Positions 30,755 through 38,661 are shown, counted from the stretch's first letter. The stretch is 64,000 bases of DNA from Domibacillus sp. DTU_2020_1001157_1_SI_ALB_TIR_016 (GCF_032341995.1 NZ_CP135439.1:3059501-3123500), one strand, 5' to 3'. The notes: generated by a model not told the origin, from the letters alone. Numbers and translations are program-made.

Positions 30755-31627
30755 GTGGATGAACAGTCTGTGTATCCACTGTTTCCATTGCATAAGCACA
30801 CATATACGAAAACAGGCGGGGTAGCCGATGTTTTCATTAAGCCTAAACATATAGACGATCTACAAACCGTTATCTATTACGCAAAAGAACATGCGCTTCC
30901 ACTGACAATTCTAGGAAACGGCTCAAACGTACTTGTCCGGGATAAAGGCTTGCGCGGTATCGTCATTGCCCTTGAATACTTTGACCAAATTCATGTGGAC
31001 GGCACGACGATTACGGCAGGAAGCGGGGCAAAAATCATTGATGTTTCCCGCACGGCACTCGATCATCATTTAACCGGTCTTGAGTTCGCCTGCGGCATTC
31101 CGGGTTCAGTAGGCGGGGCTCTTGTCATGAATGCCGGCGCTTATGGAGGCGAGACGTCAACGGTGCTGAGAAAAGCAACGGTTCTTTCTTATGACGGTGA
31201 CTTGATCACGCTTGGAGAAGATGATTTTCACTTCGGCTACCGCAAAAGCATTTTCACAGAAAAAGACTACATTATTCTAGAAGCAGTGTTTGAATTAAAA
31301 CCAGGCCGCTTTGAGGAAATTAAAGAAGCGATGGACACCTTTACTGCGCTCCGCGAATCAAAACAGCCGCTTGAATATCCGTCCTGCGGAAGTGTATTTA
31401 AACGCCCGACCGGTTATTTCGCCGGCAAACTGATTCAAGACAGCGGCTTGCAGGGAACCCGGATCGGCGGCGCGGAAATTTCTAAAAAGCATGCCGGCTT
31501 TATTGTAAACGTGGACGGTGCTTCTTCTACGGACTATTTAAACTTAATCCGTTACGCGCAGGATCGTGTACGCGAAAAATTTGGTGTAGAACTTGAAACA
31601 GAAGTAAAAATTATCGGCGAAGATTAA
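30755..31627 (+). CDS. murB: UDP-N-acetylenolpyruvoylglucosamine reductase MurB
   Basis: The enzyme reduces UDP-GlcNAc-enolpyruvate to UDP-MurNAc in peptidoglycan synthesis. It has an FAD-binding half (TKTGGVADVF, LGNGSNVLV, GIPGSVGGALVMNAGAYGGE) and a C-terminal half with YPSCGSVFKRP and AGKLIQDSGLQG. I give the canonical GTG start at 30755, but it has a poor ribosome site. The conserved N-terminal helix continues upstream in frame (DALQIANDLKKK) back to an ATC at 30716, seven bases after GGAAGGTGA, so translation may begin at that ATC. The gene stands alone. Confidence 0.92.
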   Translation: MDEQSVYPLFPLHKHTYTKTGGVADVFIKPKHIDDLQTVIYYAKEHALPLTILGNGSNVLVRDKGLRGIVIALEYFDQIHVDGTTITAGSGAKIIDVSRTALDHHLTGLEFACGIPGSVGGALVMNAGAYGGETSTVLRKATVLSYDGDLITLGEDDFHFGYRKSIFTEKDYIILEAVFELKPGRFEEIKEAMDTFTALRESKQPLEYPSCGSVFKRPTGYFAGKLIQDSGLQGTRIGGAEISKKHAGFIVNVDGASSTDYLNLIRYAQDRVREKFGVELETEVKIIGED

Positions 31628-31629
31628 TC

Positions 31630-31662
31630 AAAAGCCGCTTCGGTCGACCGAAGCGGCTTTTT
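31630..31662 (+). terminator. murB terminator
   Basis: The stem AAAGCCGCTTCGGT / ACCGAAGCGGCTTT is followed by TTG and T-rich DNA, three bases after the murB stop. Confidence 0.92.
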
Positions 31663-31682
31663 GTTCGTAAGGGGGGCTTCAC

Positions 31683-32417
31683 TTGTTTACAAATGAAATG
31701 ATTTCATCGTTTAATGAGCTTGAAACCGCCGTCTATCAATATGTATCTAAAAATGGGAGCAAAGTCATTTATATGCGTATTCGGGAGCTGGCAGCGGAAA
31801 CACATGTCTCAACAGCGACCATTCTGCGTTTTTGCCGAAAAACAGGCTGTGATGGTTTTACAGAGTTTAAAGTTCGGTTAAAGCTTTATTTAAAAGAACA
31901 GGAGCCATGTGAGCCCAAAAGCATGCACCATTCTGTCACAGATTTTTTTGAACGGTCGCTGAACGGGCCGATTGAAGATCAAATGCTCGAAGCAGCCCGC
32001 ATAATGTCCCTTTCTGACAGCATTATCTTTATTGGAATCGGCAGCTCGGGGATTTTAGCTGAGTACGGTGCCCGCTACTTTTCAAGCCTTGGCAAGCTGT
32101 CCCTTTACATAAAAGACCCGCACTACCCGATTCATACAAACTTTCTTCAAAACAGTACGACGATTGTTCTGTCTGTATCCGGTGAAAACGAGTATACCGT
32201 TCGTCATACCCACCAAATGCGTGAAGCGGGCAGCACCATTATCAGCATTACAAATAATAAACATTGCACCATTGCCAAAATGTCTGATATTAACCTTTCC
32301 TACTATGTTTCAGAGGAGCGGTTTGCACACTCCAATATTACGACGCAGGTGCCGGTTGTGTATATCCTTGAATCACTCGCCCGTGAACTGTACAGGCTTT
32401 CAAATATCCAAAAGTAA
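31683..32417 (+). CDS. RpiR-family transcriptional regulator
   Basis: A 244-residue regulator. The N-terminal RpiR helix-turn-helix spans about 1-75 (IRELAAETHVSTATILRFCR) and a C-terminal SIS sugar-phosphate-binding domain about 100-240 (IIFIGIGSSGILAEYGARY, then TTIVLSVSGENEYTV). Family members respond to phosphosugars. TTG start six bases after a GGGGGG ribosome site. No sugar operon adjoins it, so its target is not evident here. Confidence 0.88.
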   Translation: MFTNEMISSFNELETAVYQYVSKNGSKVIYMRIRELAAETHVSTATILRFCRKTGCDGFTEFKVRLKLYLKEQEPCEPKSMHHSVTDFFERSLNGPIEDQMLEAARIMSLSDSIIFIGIGSSGILAEYGARYFSSLGKLSLYIKDPHYPIHTNFLQNSTTIVLSVSGENEYTVRHTHQMREAGSTIISITNNKHCTIAKMSDINLSYYVSEERFAHSNITTQVPVVYILESLARELYRLSNIQK

Positions 32418-32420
32418 CCA

Positions 32421-32448
32421 AACCGGACTGCCAGCAGACAGTCCGGTT
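32421..32448 (+). terminator. RpiR gene terminator
   Basis: The stem AACCGGACTG / CAGTCCGGTT is followed by CTATTC, three bases after the stop codon. The T run is weak. Confidence 0.75.
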
Positions 32449-32560
32449 CTATTCACAGTCCTTCTCCGGCTACTAGAATCATAAGCTGATATCAGGCTAA
32501 GCTGTCGCAGCTTTTCTTAACACAAGGCCGATTATTCTATTAATTTATCTATAGTGCTTG

Positions 32561-33043
32561 TTATTTGACAATTCTTTTAGCACCTATATACCGTTCCTTC
32601 CAATACGTATCGCTCATTTTCACTACTTTTACTCCTTTGGAGGTAGCACCAATAAAAGTGCCGTTTTTATAATAAATGGCAGCAAATGATACCTTTCCTT
32701 TTGTGCCGGTTGCATAAAAAACTAAATCGCCGGGTTTGAGCTGGCTTCGGCTTACCGGGGTTCCGATTTTATATTGGTCAGCGCTTGTGCGCGGAATCGT
32801 CATTTTCGTTGCGGCATTTTTATAAACATACTGTGTAAACCCGCTTGCATCGAATCCTTTTGGTGTTGTTCCTCCGTGCTTGTACGGGTTTCCTACATAC
32901 CTTTTGGCCACAGCCGCTGCTTCTTCTCCATAATTGATTGTTGCAGATGCACTTGAGGCTGAACCAAACACAAAAGCTATTGCCAGAGACAAAATTGCTA
33001 GAACTGCCGCTGCCCATCTTACCCTTGATCCGTTCATAACCAA
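32561..33043 (-). CDS. NlpC/P60-like protein lacking catalytic residues
   Basis: A 160-residue secreted protein. A signal peptide (about 1-34, ending near SASA) precedes one NlpC/P60 domain closely similar to that of the gene at 28989 (GNPYKHGGTTPKGFDASGF). The catalytic cysteine of the DCSGF motif is alanine (A66) and the catalytic histidine of SHVGVY is phenylalanine (F120, VSFAAIYY). The fold can be followed to the end (YIGAKRIVK), so this looks like an intact pseudoenzyme, perhaps a wall-binding or regulatory protein. I start it at TTG 33043, seven bases after AAGGGGG; ATG 33037 is possible. Confidence 0.85.
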   Translation of the reverse strand: MVMNGSRVRWAAAVLAILSLAIAFVFGSASSASATINYGEEAAAVAKRYVGNPYKHGGTTPKGFDASGFTQYVYKNAATKMTIPRTSADQYKIGTPVSRSQLKPGDLVFYATGTKGKVSFAAIYYKNGTFIGATSKGVKVVKMSDTYWKERYIGAKRIVK

Positions 33044-33136
33044 TGCTTTTCCCCCTTGAAATGAAAATGAACCACAAAAGTAAATATATGAGCGTATCCT
33101 TTTTTCATTCCAATAAAATTTAATTTGTAAAAATAA

Positions 33137-33168
33137 AAAGCATAGGCGAATAAGTTCGTCTGTGCTTT
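33137..33168. terminator. duplicated terminator hairpin, left of copy B
   Basis: The 32-bp hairpin AAAGCATAGGCGA...TCTGTGCTTT matches the flavin-reductase terminator at 33583-33614 in 27 of 32 positions. It marks the other side of the repeat element. Confidence 0.85.
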
Positions 33169-33582
33169 GAGACTGTCGAAAAATTATATGGATGACCGTG
33201 CACATGAATGGGATAGATCGGCGGCGTCCGGGCAGCTCCGCTTTCCATGGGGCAGGCGCTGAGCCCGACTTCGCCTGGCGGCTCCACCGGTCTGCGCCGC
33301 CCTTCCGCCGCCAAGTGGCTTGCGACAAGATTGGATAGAGCCAATAAGGTTGTATCTTTCTATTTAAAAAAGAGAAAATGTCTATTCAGCCTGTGCTTAT
33401 TGGTCTTCAATACCACTTAGTGAAGCCTACCCGACGAAGACTCCTGCGGGGGAAGTACAGTGAGTCGGGAGACCCCGCAGGCGCAGCCGAGGAGGCTCCC
33501 GTACTGCCCTAAGGGGCGCGAAGTCCAGCCGGCTTCACTTATCGGCTCTTCTTTAAAAGCGAAAGATTTTGTCTACACACTG
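33169..33582 (-). repeat. terminator-nested repeat element, copy B (long form)
   Basis: A 414-bp element in the opposite orientation to copies A and C: it starts GAGACTGTCGAAAAATT and ends GTCTACACACTG. It contains the GGCGGCGTCC and GCCAAGTGGC blocks, plus a GC-rich module (CGAAGACTCCTGCGGGG through GACCCCGCAGG) that could fold into stems. The only open frames are fragments without ribosome sites. Terminator hairpins flank both ends. Confidence 0.88.
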
Positions 33583-33614
33583 AAAGCACAGGCGAGCAAA
33601 TTCGCCTGTGCTTT
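33583..33614 (-). terminator. flavin reductase terminator
   Basis: The stem AAAGCACAGGCGA / TCGCCTGTGCTTT lies 19 bases after the stop codon at 33633, and its imperfect twin lies at 33137-33168 beyond the repeat element. Confidence 0.85.
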
Positions 33615-33632
33615 CCTTTCTATCTAAAAAAA

Positions 33633-34139
33633 CTACCTTGAAGCGTAAAAAGTGGCCGGAATCGAAGCAAAATGGCGGCGATGATACAGCATGGGGTCTT
33701 TTTCCGCATCAATTTGAATGGTGTCTACTTCTCCAATCAAAATCGTATGATCGCCCGCCTCCACCGTTTGAACGGTTTGGCATTGAAAAACAGCAAATGC
33801 ACCTTCGATAACCGGCAAATGGTGTTCAGGTGAAAAATTCCATTTACATGTGCTGAAACGGTCGGCTCCTTTTGTCGCAAACGTCATACAAATATCTTTT
33901 TGATTGCCCGCTAAAATGTGTACGGCGAACGTGCCGTTTTCCATAAAAGCTGGCAGGGTTGCAGCTTTATGGTCAATCGACCATAAAATCAAAAGGGGAT
34001 CAAGTGATACAGAAGCGAATGAATTCACAGTCAGGCCAGCCGGTCTATCATTTGAGTCCACCGTTGTCATAACTGTGACACCGGTCGGGTAATTGCCCAT
34101 TGCATCTTTGAACAACTGCTGTTTTTGTTCGTCTGCCAT
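33633..34139 (-). CDS. flavin reductase family protein
   Basis: A 168-residue flavin-reductase-domain protein (HpaC/FMN-binding split barrel). It has the typical YPTGVTVMTT opening, NSFASVSLDPLLILWSID near residue 40, FAVHILAGNQ, and GDHTILIGEV near residue 130. It would pass electrons from NAD(P)H to free FMN or FAD for a partner monooxygenase. No monooxygenase is adjacent, so the partner is unknown. AAGGAGGAAGG precedes the ATG. Confidence 0.9.
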   Translation of the reverse strand: MADEQKQQLFKDAMGNYPTGVTVMTTVDSNDRPAGLTVNSFASVSLDPLLILWSIDHKAATLPAFMENGTFAVHILAGNQKDICMTFATKGADRFSTCKWNFSPEHHLPVIEGAFAVFQCQTVQTVEAGDHTILIGEVDTIQIDAEKDPMLYHRRHFASIPATFYASR

Positions 34140-34213
34140 TTTCCTTCCTCCTTTTAATCAAAGACCTGCTTTTATCGTATCGCGGTTTGGTTCACTTTAC
34201 CACTTCAAAAACA

Positions 34214-34245
34214 AAAAGACCGCCTTGTTGAACAGACGGTCTTTT
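34214..34245 (-). terminator. doxX gene terminator
   Basis: The stem AAAAGACCG / CGGTCTTTT is followed by a T run on the minus strand, about 90 bases after the doxX stop codon. Confidence 0.75.
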
Positions 34246-34337
34246 CTTTATACTCTTTTTTCACACTAGGGAAGCGGCAGCTTTTACTTCCGCTGTAATG
34301 GGAACCATCCCTGCTGCCCTCTTCCTATTTTGTTTTT

Positions 34338-34736
34338 TTAACCAAGCAGCGCGTCCAGCGCATAGCGTCCTGGGCCCGTTAGGGCAATACCGATGGCAAC
34401 AGCCAGCAGCACTAAATTGTACTCATAGCCATTTTGTGTGCTCCAAAAACCGTTTGGACCATGTACTTTTACAATCGCAACAACCATTGTCAAAGCAATT
34501 AATACACCAGCAAGCGGTGTGAGCAAACCAAGCGCAAACAGGGCACCGCCGACGAATTCTGAAAGCCCTGCGATCAGCGCCATGGCGTAACCAGGCTTCA
34601 TGCCGATGGAGTCAAACCAGCCTCCCGTTCCTTTTAAGCCGTAGCCTCCAAATGAGCCAAATAGTTTCTGCGCGCCGTGTCCGACAAACGCAAGCCCAAT
34701 GACTAAACGAATAATTAACAATCCTGCATCTAACAT
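34338..34736 (-). CDS. mhqP: DoxX-family membrane protein, MhqP-like
   Basis: A 132-residue four-helix membrane protein of the DoxX family: GLAFVGHGAQKLFGSFGG near residue 16, then GGALFALGLLTPLAG. In B. subtilis the DoxX protein MhqP (YdfP) belongs to the MhqR regulon, which answers quinone and catechol stress. The two MhqR-like boxes in this gene's promoter support the same assignment. The start is ATG 34736 behind GAGGAGG; the longer frame runs through the operator. No dioxygenase partner (mhqO) or mhqN is adjacent. Confidence 0.85.
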   Translation of the reverse strand: MLDAGLLIIRLVIGLAFVGHGAQKLFGSFGGYGLKGTGGWFDSIGMKPGYAMALIAGLSEFVGGALFALGLLTPLAGVLIALTMVVAIVKVHGPNGFWSTQNGYEYNLVLLAVAIGIALTGPGRYALDALLG

Positions 34737-34757
34737 TCTTTCTTCCTCCTCTTTCAT

Positions 34758-34775
34758 TATCTTGAATTCGAGATA
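34758..34775. promoter_or_regulatory. MhqR-type operator, proximal
   Basis: TATCTTGAATTCGAGATA is an 18-bp palindrome close to the reported B. subtilis MhqR box (tATCTcgaAtTCgAGATa). It lies in the 5' leader of the doxX gene. Confidence 0.75.
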
Positions 34776-34821
34776 TATAGTTAAAAAAAGTTCGATATAT
34801 TCCACTAACGTTTTGGTTATT

Positions 34822-34868
34822 TATCTTGAATTCGAGATAATCATATCAGCTTTTTTTCAAAACGTCAA
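34822..34868 (-). promoter_or_regulatory. doxX promoter with distal MhqR-type operator
   Basis: On the minus strand TTGACG (34863-34868), a 17-bp spacer and TATGAT (34840-34845) are immediately followed by a second copy of TATCTTGAATTCGAGATA (34822-34839) covering the transcription start. A repressor bound there would block initiation. Confidence 0.8.
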
Positions 34869-34906
34869 TTACTTTTAGAAACTTTTTTACTTTTTCTCAA
34901 AAAGAA

Positions 34907-34932
34907 AACCATCCCTGTTATAAGAGATGGTT
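34907..34932 (-). terminator. ywnA terminator overlapping the stop codon
   Basis: AACCATC and GATGGTT form the stem; the ywnA stop codon (34918-34920) lies in the loop. The minus strand continues TTCTTTTTG. Confidence 0.7.
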
Positions 34933-35325
34933 CATAACATCTTTAAGGGTCTGGCTGCTTAACTCCTGCTCCATCGCAGACTGAGCCCGCCCAAACGTGA
35001 CGTCGAGCGCAGACTGAATATTTTTTCCGACCGCACACTCCGGGTTCGGTTTTTCATGGATGGCAAACAATTCTTCTTTCGGCTCAACGGCTCGAAAAAT
35101 ATCCATAAGGGTAATGTCTGCCGGATCCTTCGTCAGAGCTGCGCCTGTTTTACCGGCACGTGAGGTTAAAAGACCGGCTTTGCGAAGCATGCCCATAATC
35201 CGCCGAACGACAACGGGGTTTGTATTGACACTCCCTGCCATCCATTCTGATGAAACCGTTTCACGGGGATTAGATGCAATGAGAACCATAATATGAATTG
35301 CTACTGCGAGACGGCTGTTGATCAT
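34918..35325 (-). CDS. ywnA: Rrf2-family transcriptional regulator, YwnA-like
   Basis: A 135-residue Rrf2 regulator. A winged helix spans about 1-70 (SRLAVAIHIMVLIASN, VNTNPVVVRRIMGMLRKAGLL), followed by the dimer helix. It lacks the cysteine trio that binds iron-sulfur clusters in IscR or NsrR, having a single Cys in PNPECAVGKN, as in B. subtilis YwnA. The target is unknown; it reads away from the adjacent doxX promoter region. GGTGGTGAAAAA precedes the ATG at 35325. Confidence 0.9.
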   Translation of the reverse strand: MINSRLAVAIHIMVLIASNPRETVSSEWMAGSVNTNPVVVRRIMGMLRKAGLLTSRAGKTGAALTKDPADITLMDIFRAVEPKEELFAIHEKPNPECAVGKNIQSALDVTFGRAQSAMEQELSSQTLKDVMNHLL

Positions 35326-35408
35326 TTTTTTCACCACCATTTGTTCTTATTTTAGTTACACTTAAAATCCTTGTCAAACAAGCGGGAAACCCTTTACCAC
35401 TGCAAAAC

Positions 35409-35439
35409 AAAGACCGCTTTTAATTTAAAAGCGGTCTTT
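35409..35439 (-). terminator. terminator of ykvR-rpiA-hypothetical operon
   Basis: The stem AAAGACCGCTTTTA / TAAAAGCGGTCTTT contains the stop codon at 35425-35427 in its loop. An A-rich tract lies on one side and T residues on the other. Confidence 0.85.
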
Positions 35440-35799
35440 TTCTTCGTTTTCATATCGTTCATATAACGTATCGAGTACTTCATCGACAACATCTTGAACT
35501 TCACTGGCGAAATGAACAAAAATAAACTGCATGGCTTCTGCTTCCTCCATAAACCGCTCGCCTTCGGGGCCATAGGCACTGAAAAATGGAACCGTAAAAT
35601 GAACATCGATTTCTTCGCTGCCCTCTTCTTTTCCAAAGCCTTTTACCATAAAATAAATATCCAAGTCACCGACATGCTCACCTTCTCGATCTTTAAAGCT
35701 GACCGTCTGGCAATACGTTTCGTTATGTTCTCCCAGCTCAATTCGTTTCTCTTTTAAGCTGCCCTCTGCCAACACTTGAATGCCGCTTACTGAATACAT
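35425..35799 (-). CDS. conserved hypothetical acidic protein
   Basis: A 124-residue acidic cytoplasmic protein with no signal or membrane segment: MYSVSGIQVLAEGSLKEKRI at the start, then alternating beta-strand-like stretches (VGDLDIYFMVKGFG) and a helical acidic tail (DVVDEVLDTLYERYENEEK). I do not recognise the family. AGGAGTGATAGG precedes the ATG at 35799, five bases before the rpiA stop end, so it is co-transcribed with rpiA. The stop codon sits in the terminator loop. Confidence 0.75.
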   Translation of the reverse strand: MYSVSGIQVLAEGSLKEKRIELGEHNETYCQTVSFKDREGEHVGDLDIYFMVKGFGKEEGSEEIDVHFTVPFFSAYGPEGERFMEEAEAMQFIFVHFASEVQDVVDEVLDTLYERYENEEKDRF

Positions 35800-35803
35800 C
35801 CTA

Positions 35804-36487
35804 TCACTCCTGTTTTGTTCGTTTTTTAACCTGTATCTCTTGTTTTTCATTTACAGTAATGATCGTATCCGCCATGTCGATAAACAATCCGTTTTCTACA
35901 ACACCAGGGATGAGATTCAATTCCCGCTCCAATTCTTCAGGCGACGCAATAAGACCAAAATCGCAGTCAAAAATATAATGCCCATTATCAGTGATATACG
36001 GCTTTCCTTCTTTTACCCGTAATGCAGATGCCCCTCCTAAAGAACGGATTTTTTTCTCTGTCATCTTGTATCCGAATGTCTCGACCTCAACCGGAAGAGG
36101 AAACCGCCCGAGTTGTTCGACCATTTTAGAAGGATCCGCCACTACTACAAATCTCCGTGCGGAAGAGGCAATGATTTTTTCCCGCAGAAGCGCTCCTCCT
36201 CCGCCTTTGATTAAATGAAAAGCAGGATCGGCTTCGTCAGCGCCATCGATAGCCAGATCGAGCTCGTCCACTTCCTCCAGGCTGAGAAGAGGAATTCCGC
36301 ATTCTTTCGCTAATTGTTCCGTTCGAATCGACGTAGCCACGCCTTGAATGGACAAACCCTGTTGAACGAGCCCGCCTATTTTCTCAATGGTATACCGTAC
36401 TGTACTGCCTGTTCCAAGACCAATGATCATGCCGTCTTCTACAAACTCCGCCGCTTTTTCACCGACGAGCTGCTTTTCCGTTGTCAT
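35804..36487 (-). CDS. rpiA: ribose-5-phosphate isomerase A
   Basis: A 227-residue RpiA, which interconverts ribose-5-phosphate and ribulose-5-phosphate in the pentose phosphate pathway. The signatures are GLGTGSTVRYTIEKI near residue 22, DGADEADP near 80, the catalytic KGGGGALLREK near 94 and FPLPVEVETFGY. Its ATG overlaps the ykvR stop by four bases, and a small hypothetical gene follows after four bases. Confidence 0.96.
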   Translation of the reverse strand: MTTEKQLVGEKAAEFVEDGMIIGLGTGSTVRYTIEKIGGLVQQGLSIQGVATSIRTEQLAKECGIPLLSLEEVDELDLAIDGADEADPAFHLIKGGGGALLREKIIASSARRFVVVADPSKMVEQLGRFPLPVEVETFGYKMTEKKIRSLGGASALRVKEGKPYITDNGHYIFDCDFGLIASPEELERELNLIPGVVENGLFIDMADTIITVNEKQEIQVKKRTKQE

Positions 36488-36780
36488 TGGCCGATCAGTT
36501 CCAGACTGAATGTCCCTGTTGCGCCCGCTTCATATAAATTCGTTACCGAGGTAGAATACGTGTGAATCATGGCCGGAAACTCCATTCCTTTTTCGGGCAC
36601 CTTCACTTGAAAATCATTTTCATATAAAAGAACCGTTATATCATGATACTCTTCGCTTGTGACGCGAAATTGAAAGCTGATTTTTGGCACTTTTGCACCC
36701 GTCTTTTTATTTACAACCGTTTCTTCGTGAAAGTTCTCCACCTGAATCGGCGTATCATTCAAGATCACTTGCTTCACCAT
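36484..36780 (-). CDS. ykvR: DUF3219 protein, YkvR-like
   Basis: A 98-residue protein of the DUF3219 family. It matches B. subtilis YkvR in character: IQVENFHEETVVNKKTGAKV, then ISFQFRVTSEEYHDITVLLY. It is a beta-rich cytoplasmic protein of unknown function. It is the first gene of the ykvR-rpiA-hypothetical operon, with an ATGA overlap to rpiA. A TATAAT box lies about 35 bp upstream on the minus strand. Confidence 0.85.
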   Translation of the reverse strand: MVKQVILNDTPIQVENFHEETVVNKKTGAKVPKISFQFRVTSEEYHDITVLLYENDFQVKVPEKGMEFPAMIHTYSTSVTNLYEAGATGTFSLELIGQ

Positions 36781-36874
36781 TTTTCACTCAGCTCCTATCT
36801 TTATCGTTAGAGCCATTATAATGCTCCTTTTTTAATTGAGCCATTTTTTCGCTTCACTGCTCTCATTTAAATAA

Positions 36875-36909
36875 AAAACCTTTCACTGCTCCAAACAGTA
36901 AAAGGTTTT
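36875..36909 (-). terminator. ABC exporter terminator
   Basis: The stem AAAACCTTTTACTG / CAGTGAAAGGTTTT (minus strand) is followed by TTATTT. It lies right after the stop codon at 36917. Confidence 0.85.
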
Positions 36910-36916
36910 AATAAGC

Positions 36917-38635
36917 TTATACGTGGCCGAACTGCGCTTCATGCAAACGCCGATAATGGCCGTTTTGCTCGAGCAGTTCATAATGGCTGCCTTGTTCTTC
37001 AATGCCTGATGGCGTAACGACAATAATCCGGTCGGCATGCTTGATTGTAGCGAGCCGATGGGCAATCACAAGCGTTGTCCGCCCGACAGACAGCTCCGAA
37101 AGCGCCTGCTGAATGGCAAGCTCTGTTTCCGTATCAAGAGCAGACGTTGCTTCATCCAATATTAAAATCGGCGGGTTTTTCAGGAAAATCCGCGCAATGG
37201 CAAGACGCTGCTTTTGGCCGCCCGACAGCTTTACGCCGCGTTCGCCAATGACCGTATCGAGTCCATCTGGCAAAGAAGAAACAAATTCATCAAGACGCGC
37301 CCGTTTTAAAGCGGACAGGATAGCTTCTTCAGACGCACCAAGATCTCCATATAAAATATTTTCACGAATCGTGCCAGAAAACAAGAATACATCCTGCTGC
37401 ACGATCCCAATTTGACGACGCAGCGACGCAAGCGACATTTTTCTCGTGTCGAGCCCATCAATTGAAATAAATCCTTCCTGCGCATCGTAAAAACGCGGCA
37501 GCAAGCTGCACATAGTCGTTTTACCAGCACCGGACGGACCGACAAACGCCACTGTTTCTCCGGCTTTAATCGACAAGCTGATATTTTGGAGAACCGGCTT
37601 TTTCCCTTCGTACCCGAACGTCACGTTATGGTAGCTGATGTCGCCATGTACTGCGTCTACGTCTATGGCATCTGGTGCATCCGCTACATCGGGAGCCGTC
37701 TGGAGCAGTTCCACATAGCGTTTAAAACCGGCAATTCCTTTCGGGTAACTTTCAATAATGGCATTAATTTTTTCAATCGGACGGAAGAAAATATTAGATA
37801 GGAGAATAAATCCGACAAATTCACCGTAGGTAAGCTCACCCTGCATCACAAAATACGTTCCGCAAATAAGTACAAACAGTGTAATCATGCGCATAAGCAT
37901 GTAGCTGATTGACATATTCTGCGCCATAATTTTATAGGAGATAAGCTTTGTCAGCCGAAATCTTCCATTGTTTTCTTCAAATTGCTTCTTTTCATGTGTT
38001 TCGTTCGCAAAAGCCTGCACGACACGAATGCCGCCCATGCTGTCTTCAATACGGGCATTGAAATCAGCAATGTCACCAAAGAGCTGGTGAAAAGCCCTGG
38101 TCATTTTTTTATTGAAGAAAACAGCAAGCCATAACACAGCCGGCACAATAATAAATGTTAACACGGCCAGCTTCCAGTTGATTGTCAGCATAATGCCAAA
38201 CGCTCCGGTGAGCGTCATCAGTGCAATAAACAAATCTTCCGGCCCATGATGTGCCATTTCACCAATTTCCATTAAATCACTTGTCATCCGTGAAATAAGA
38301 TGGCCTGTTTTTGTGTTATCAAAAAAACGGAATGACAGCTTTTGCACATGGGCAAACAGTTTGCTGCGCATATCTGTTTCAATATTAATGCCGAGCATAT
38401 GCCCCCAGTATGTAACCACGTACTGAAGACCAGCGTTTACAATATAAATAAACAGCAAGCCAATGCTTGCGGCTACAATTAAATTCCAGTTTTCCCCGGG
38501 CAGAAGTGTATCAATAAAATAATTCACAACGAGCGGAAATGCGAGCTCTAACAGACCCGCAAATACCGCACAAAAAAAGTCTAAGAAAAACAGTTTCTTA
38601 TATGGACGGTAATACGAAAAAAAATACTTAATCAC
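36917..38635 (-). CDS. ABC multidrug/lipid exporter half-transporter
   Basis: A 572-residue MsbA/Sav1866-type half-transporter. The N-terminal membrane domain spans about 1-310 with six helices. The ATPase domain follows with Walker A VGPSGAGKTTMCSLLPRFY, Q-loop IVQQDVFLFSGTIREN, signature LSGGQKQR, Walker B ILDEATSALDTE and H-loop IAHRLAT. It works as a dimer exporting lipids or drugs; the substrate is not readable. GTG start with AGGTGA upstream. It lies 26 bases after the siderophore ATPase gene yusV and may share its transcript, although the functions look unrelated. Confidence 0.92.
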   Translation of the reverse strand: MIKYFFSYYRPYKKLFFLDFFCAVFAGLLELAFPLVVNYFIDTLLPGENWNLIVAASIGLLFIYIVNAGLQYVVTYWGHMLGINIETDMRSKLFAHVQKLSFRFFDNTKTGHLISRMTSDLMEIGEMAHHGPEDLFIALMTLTGAFGIMLTINWKLAVLTFIIVPAVLWLAVFFNKKMTRAFHQLFGDIADFNARIEDSMGGIRVVQAFANETHEKKQFEENNGRFRLTKLISYKIMAQNMSISYMLMRMITLFVLICGTYFVMQGELTYGEFVGFILLSNIFFRPIEKINAIIESYPKGIAGFKRYVELLQTAPDVADAPDAIDVDAVHGDISYHNVTFGYEGKKPVLQNISLSIKAGETVAFVGPSGAGKTTMCSLLPRFYDAQEGFISIDGLDTRKMSLASLRRQIGIVQQDVFLFSGTIRENILYGDLGASEEAILSALKRARLDEFVSSLPDGLDTVIGERGVKLSGGQKQRLAIARIFLKNPPILILDEATSALDTETELAIQQALSELSVGRTTLVIAHRLATIKHADRIIVVTPSGIEEQGSHYELLEQNGHYRRLHEAQFGHV

Positions 38636-38661
38636 ACAGTCACCTGCTTTATTGAATTCCT

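Noticed and set aside
33120..33344. 74-codon frame overlapping repeat copy B, and the 255-codon extension of the NlpC/P60-like gene (to 33328)
   Set aside because: The extension runs through the repeat and its flanking terminator; the real start with a signal peptide and ribosome site is at 33043.
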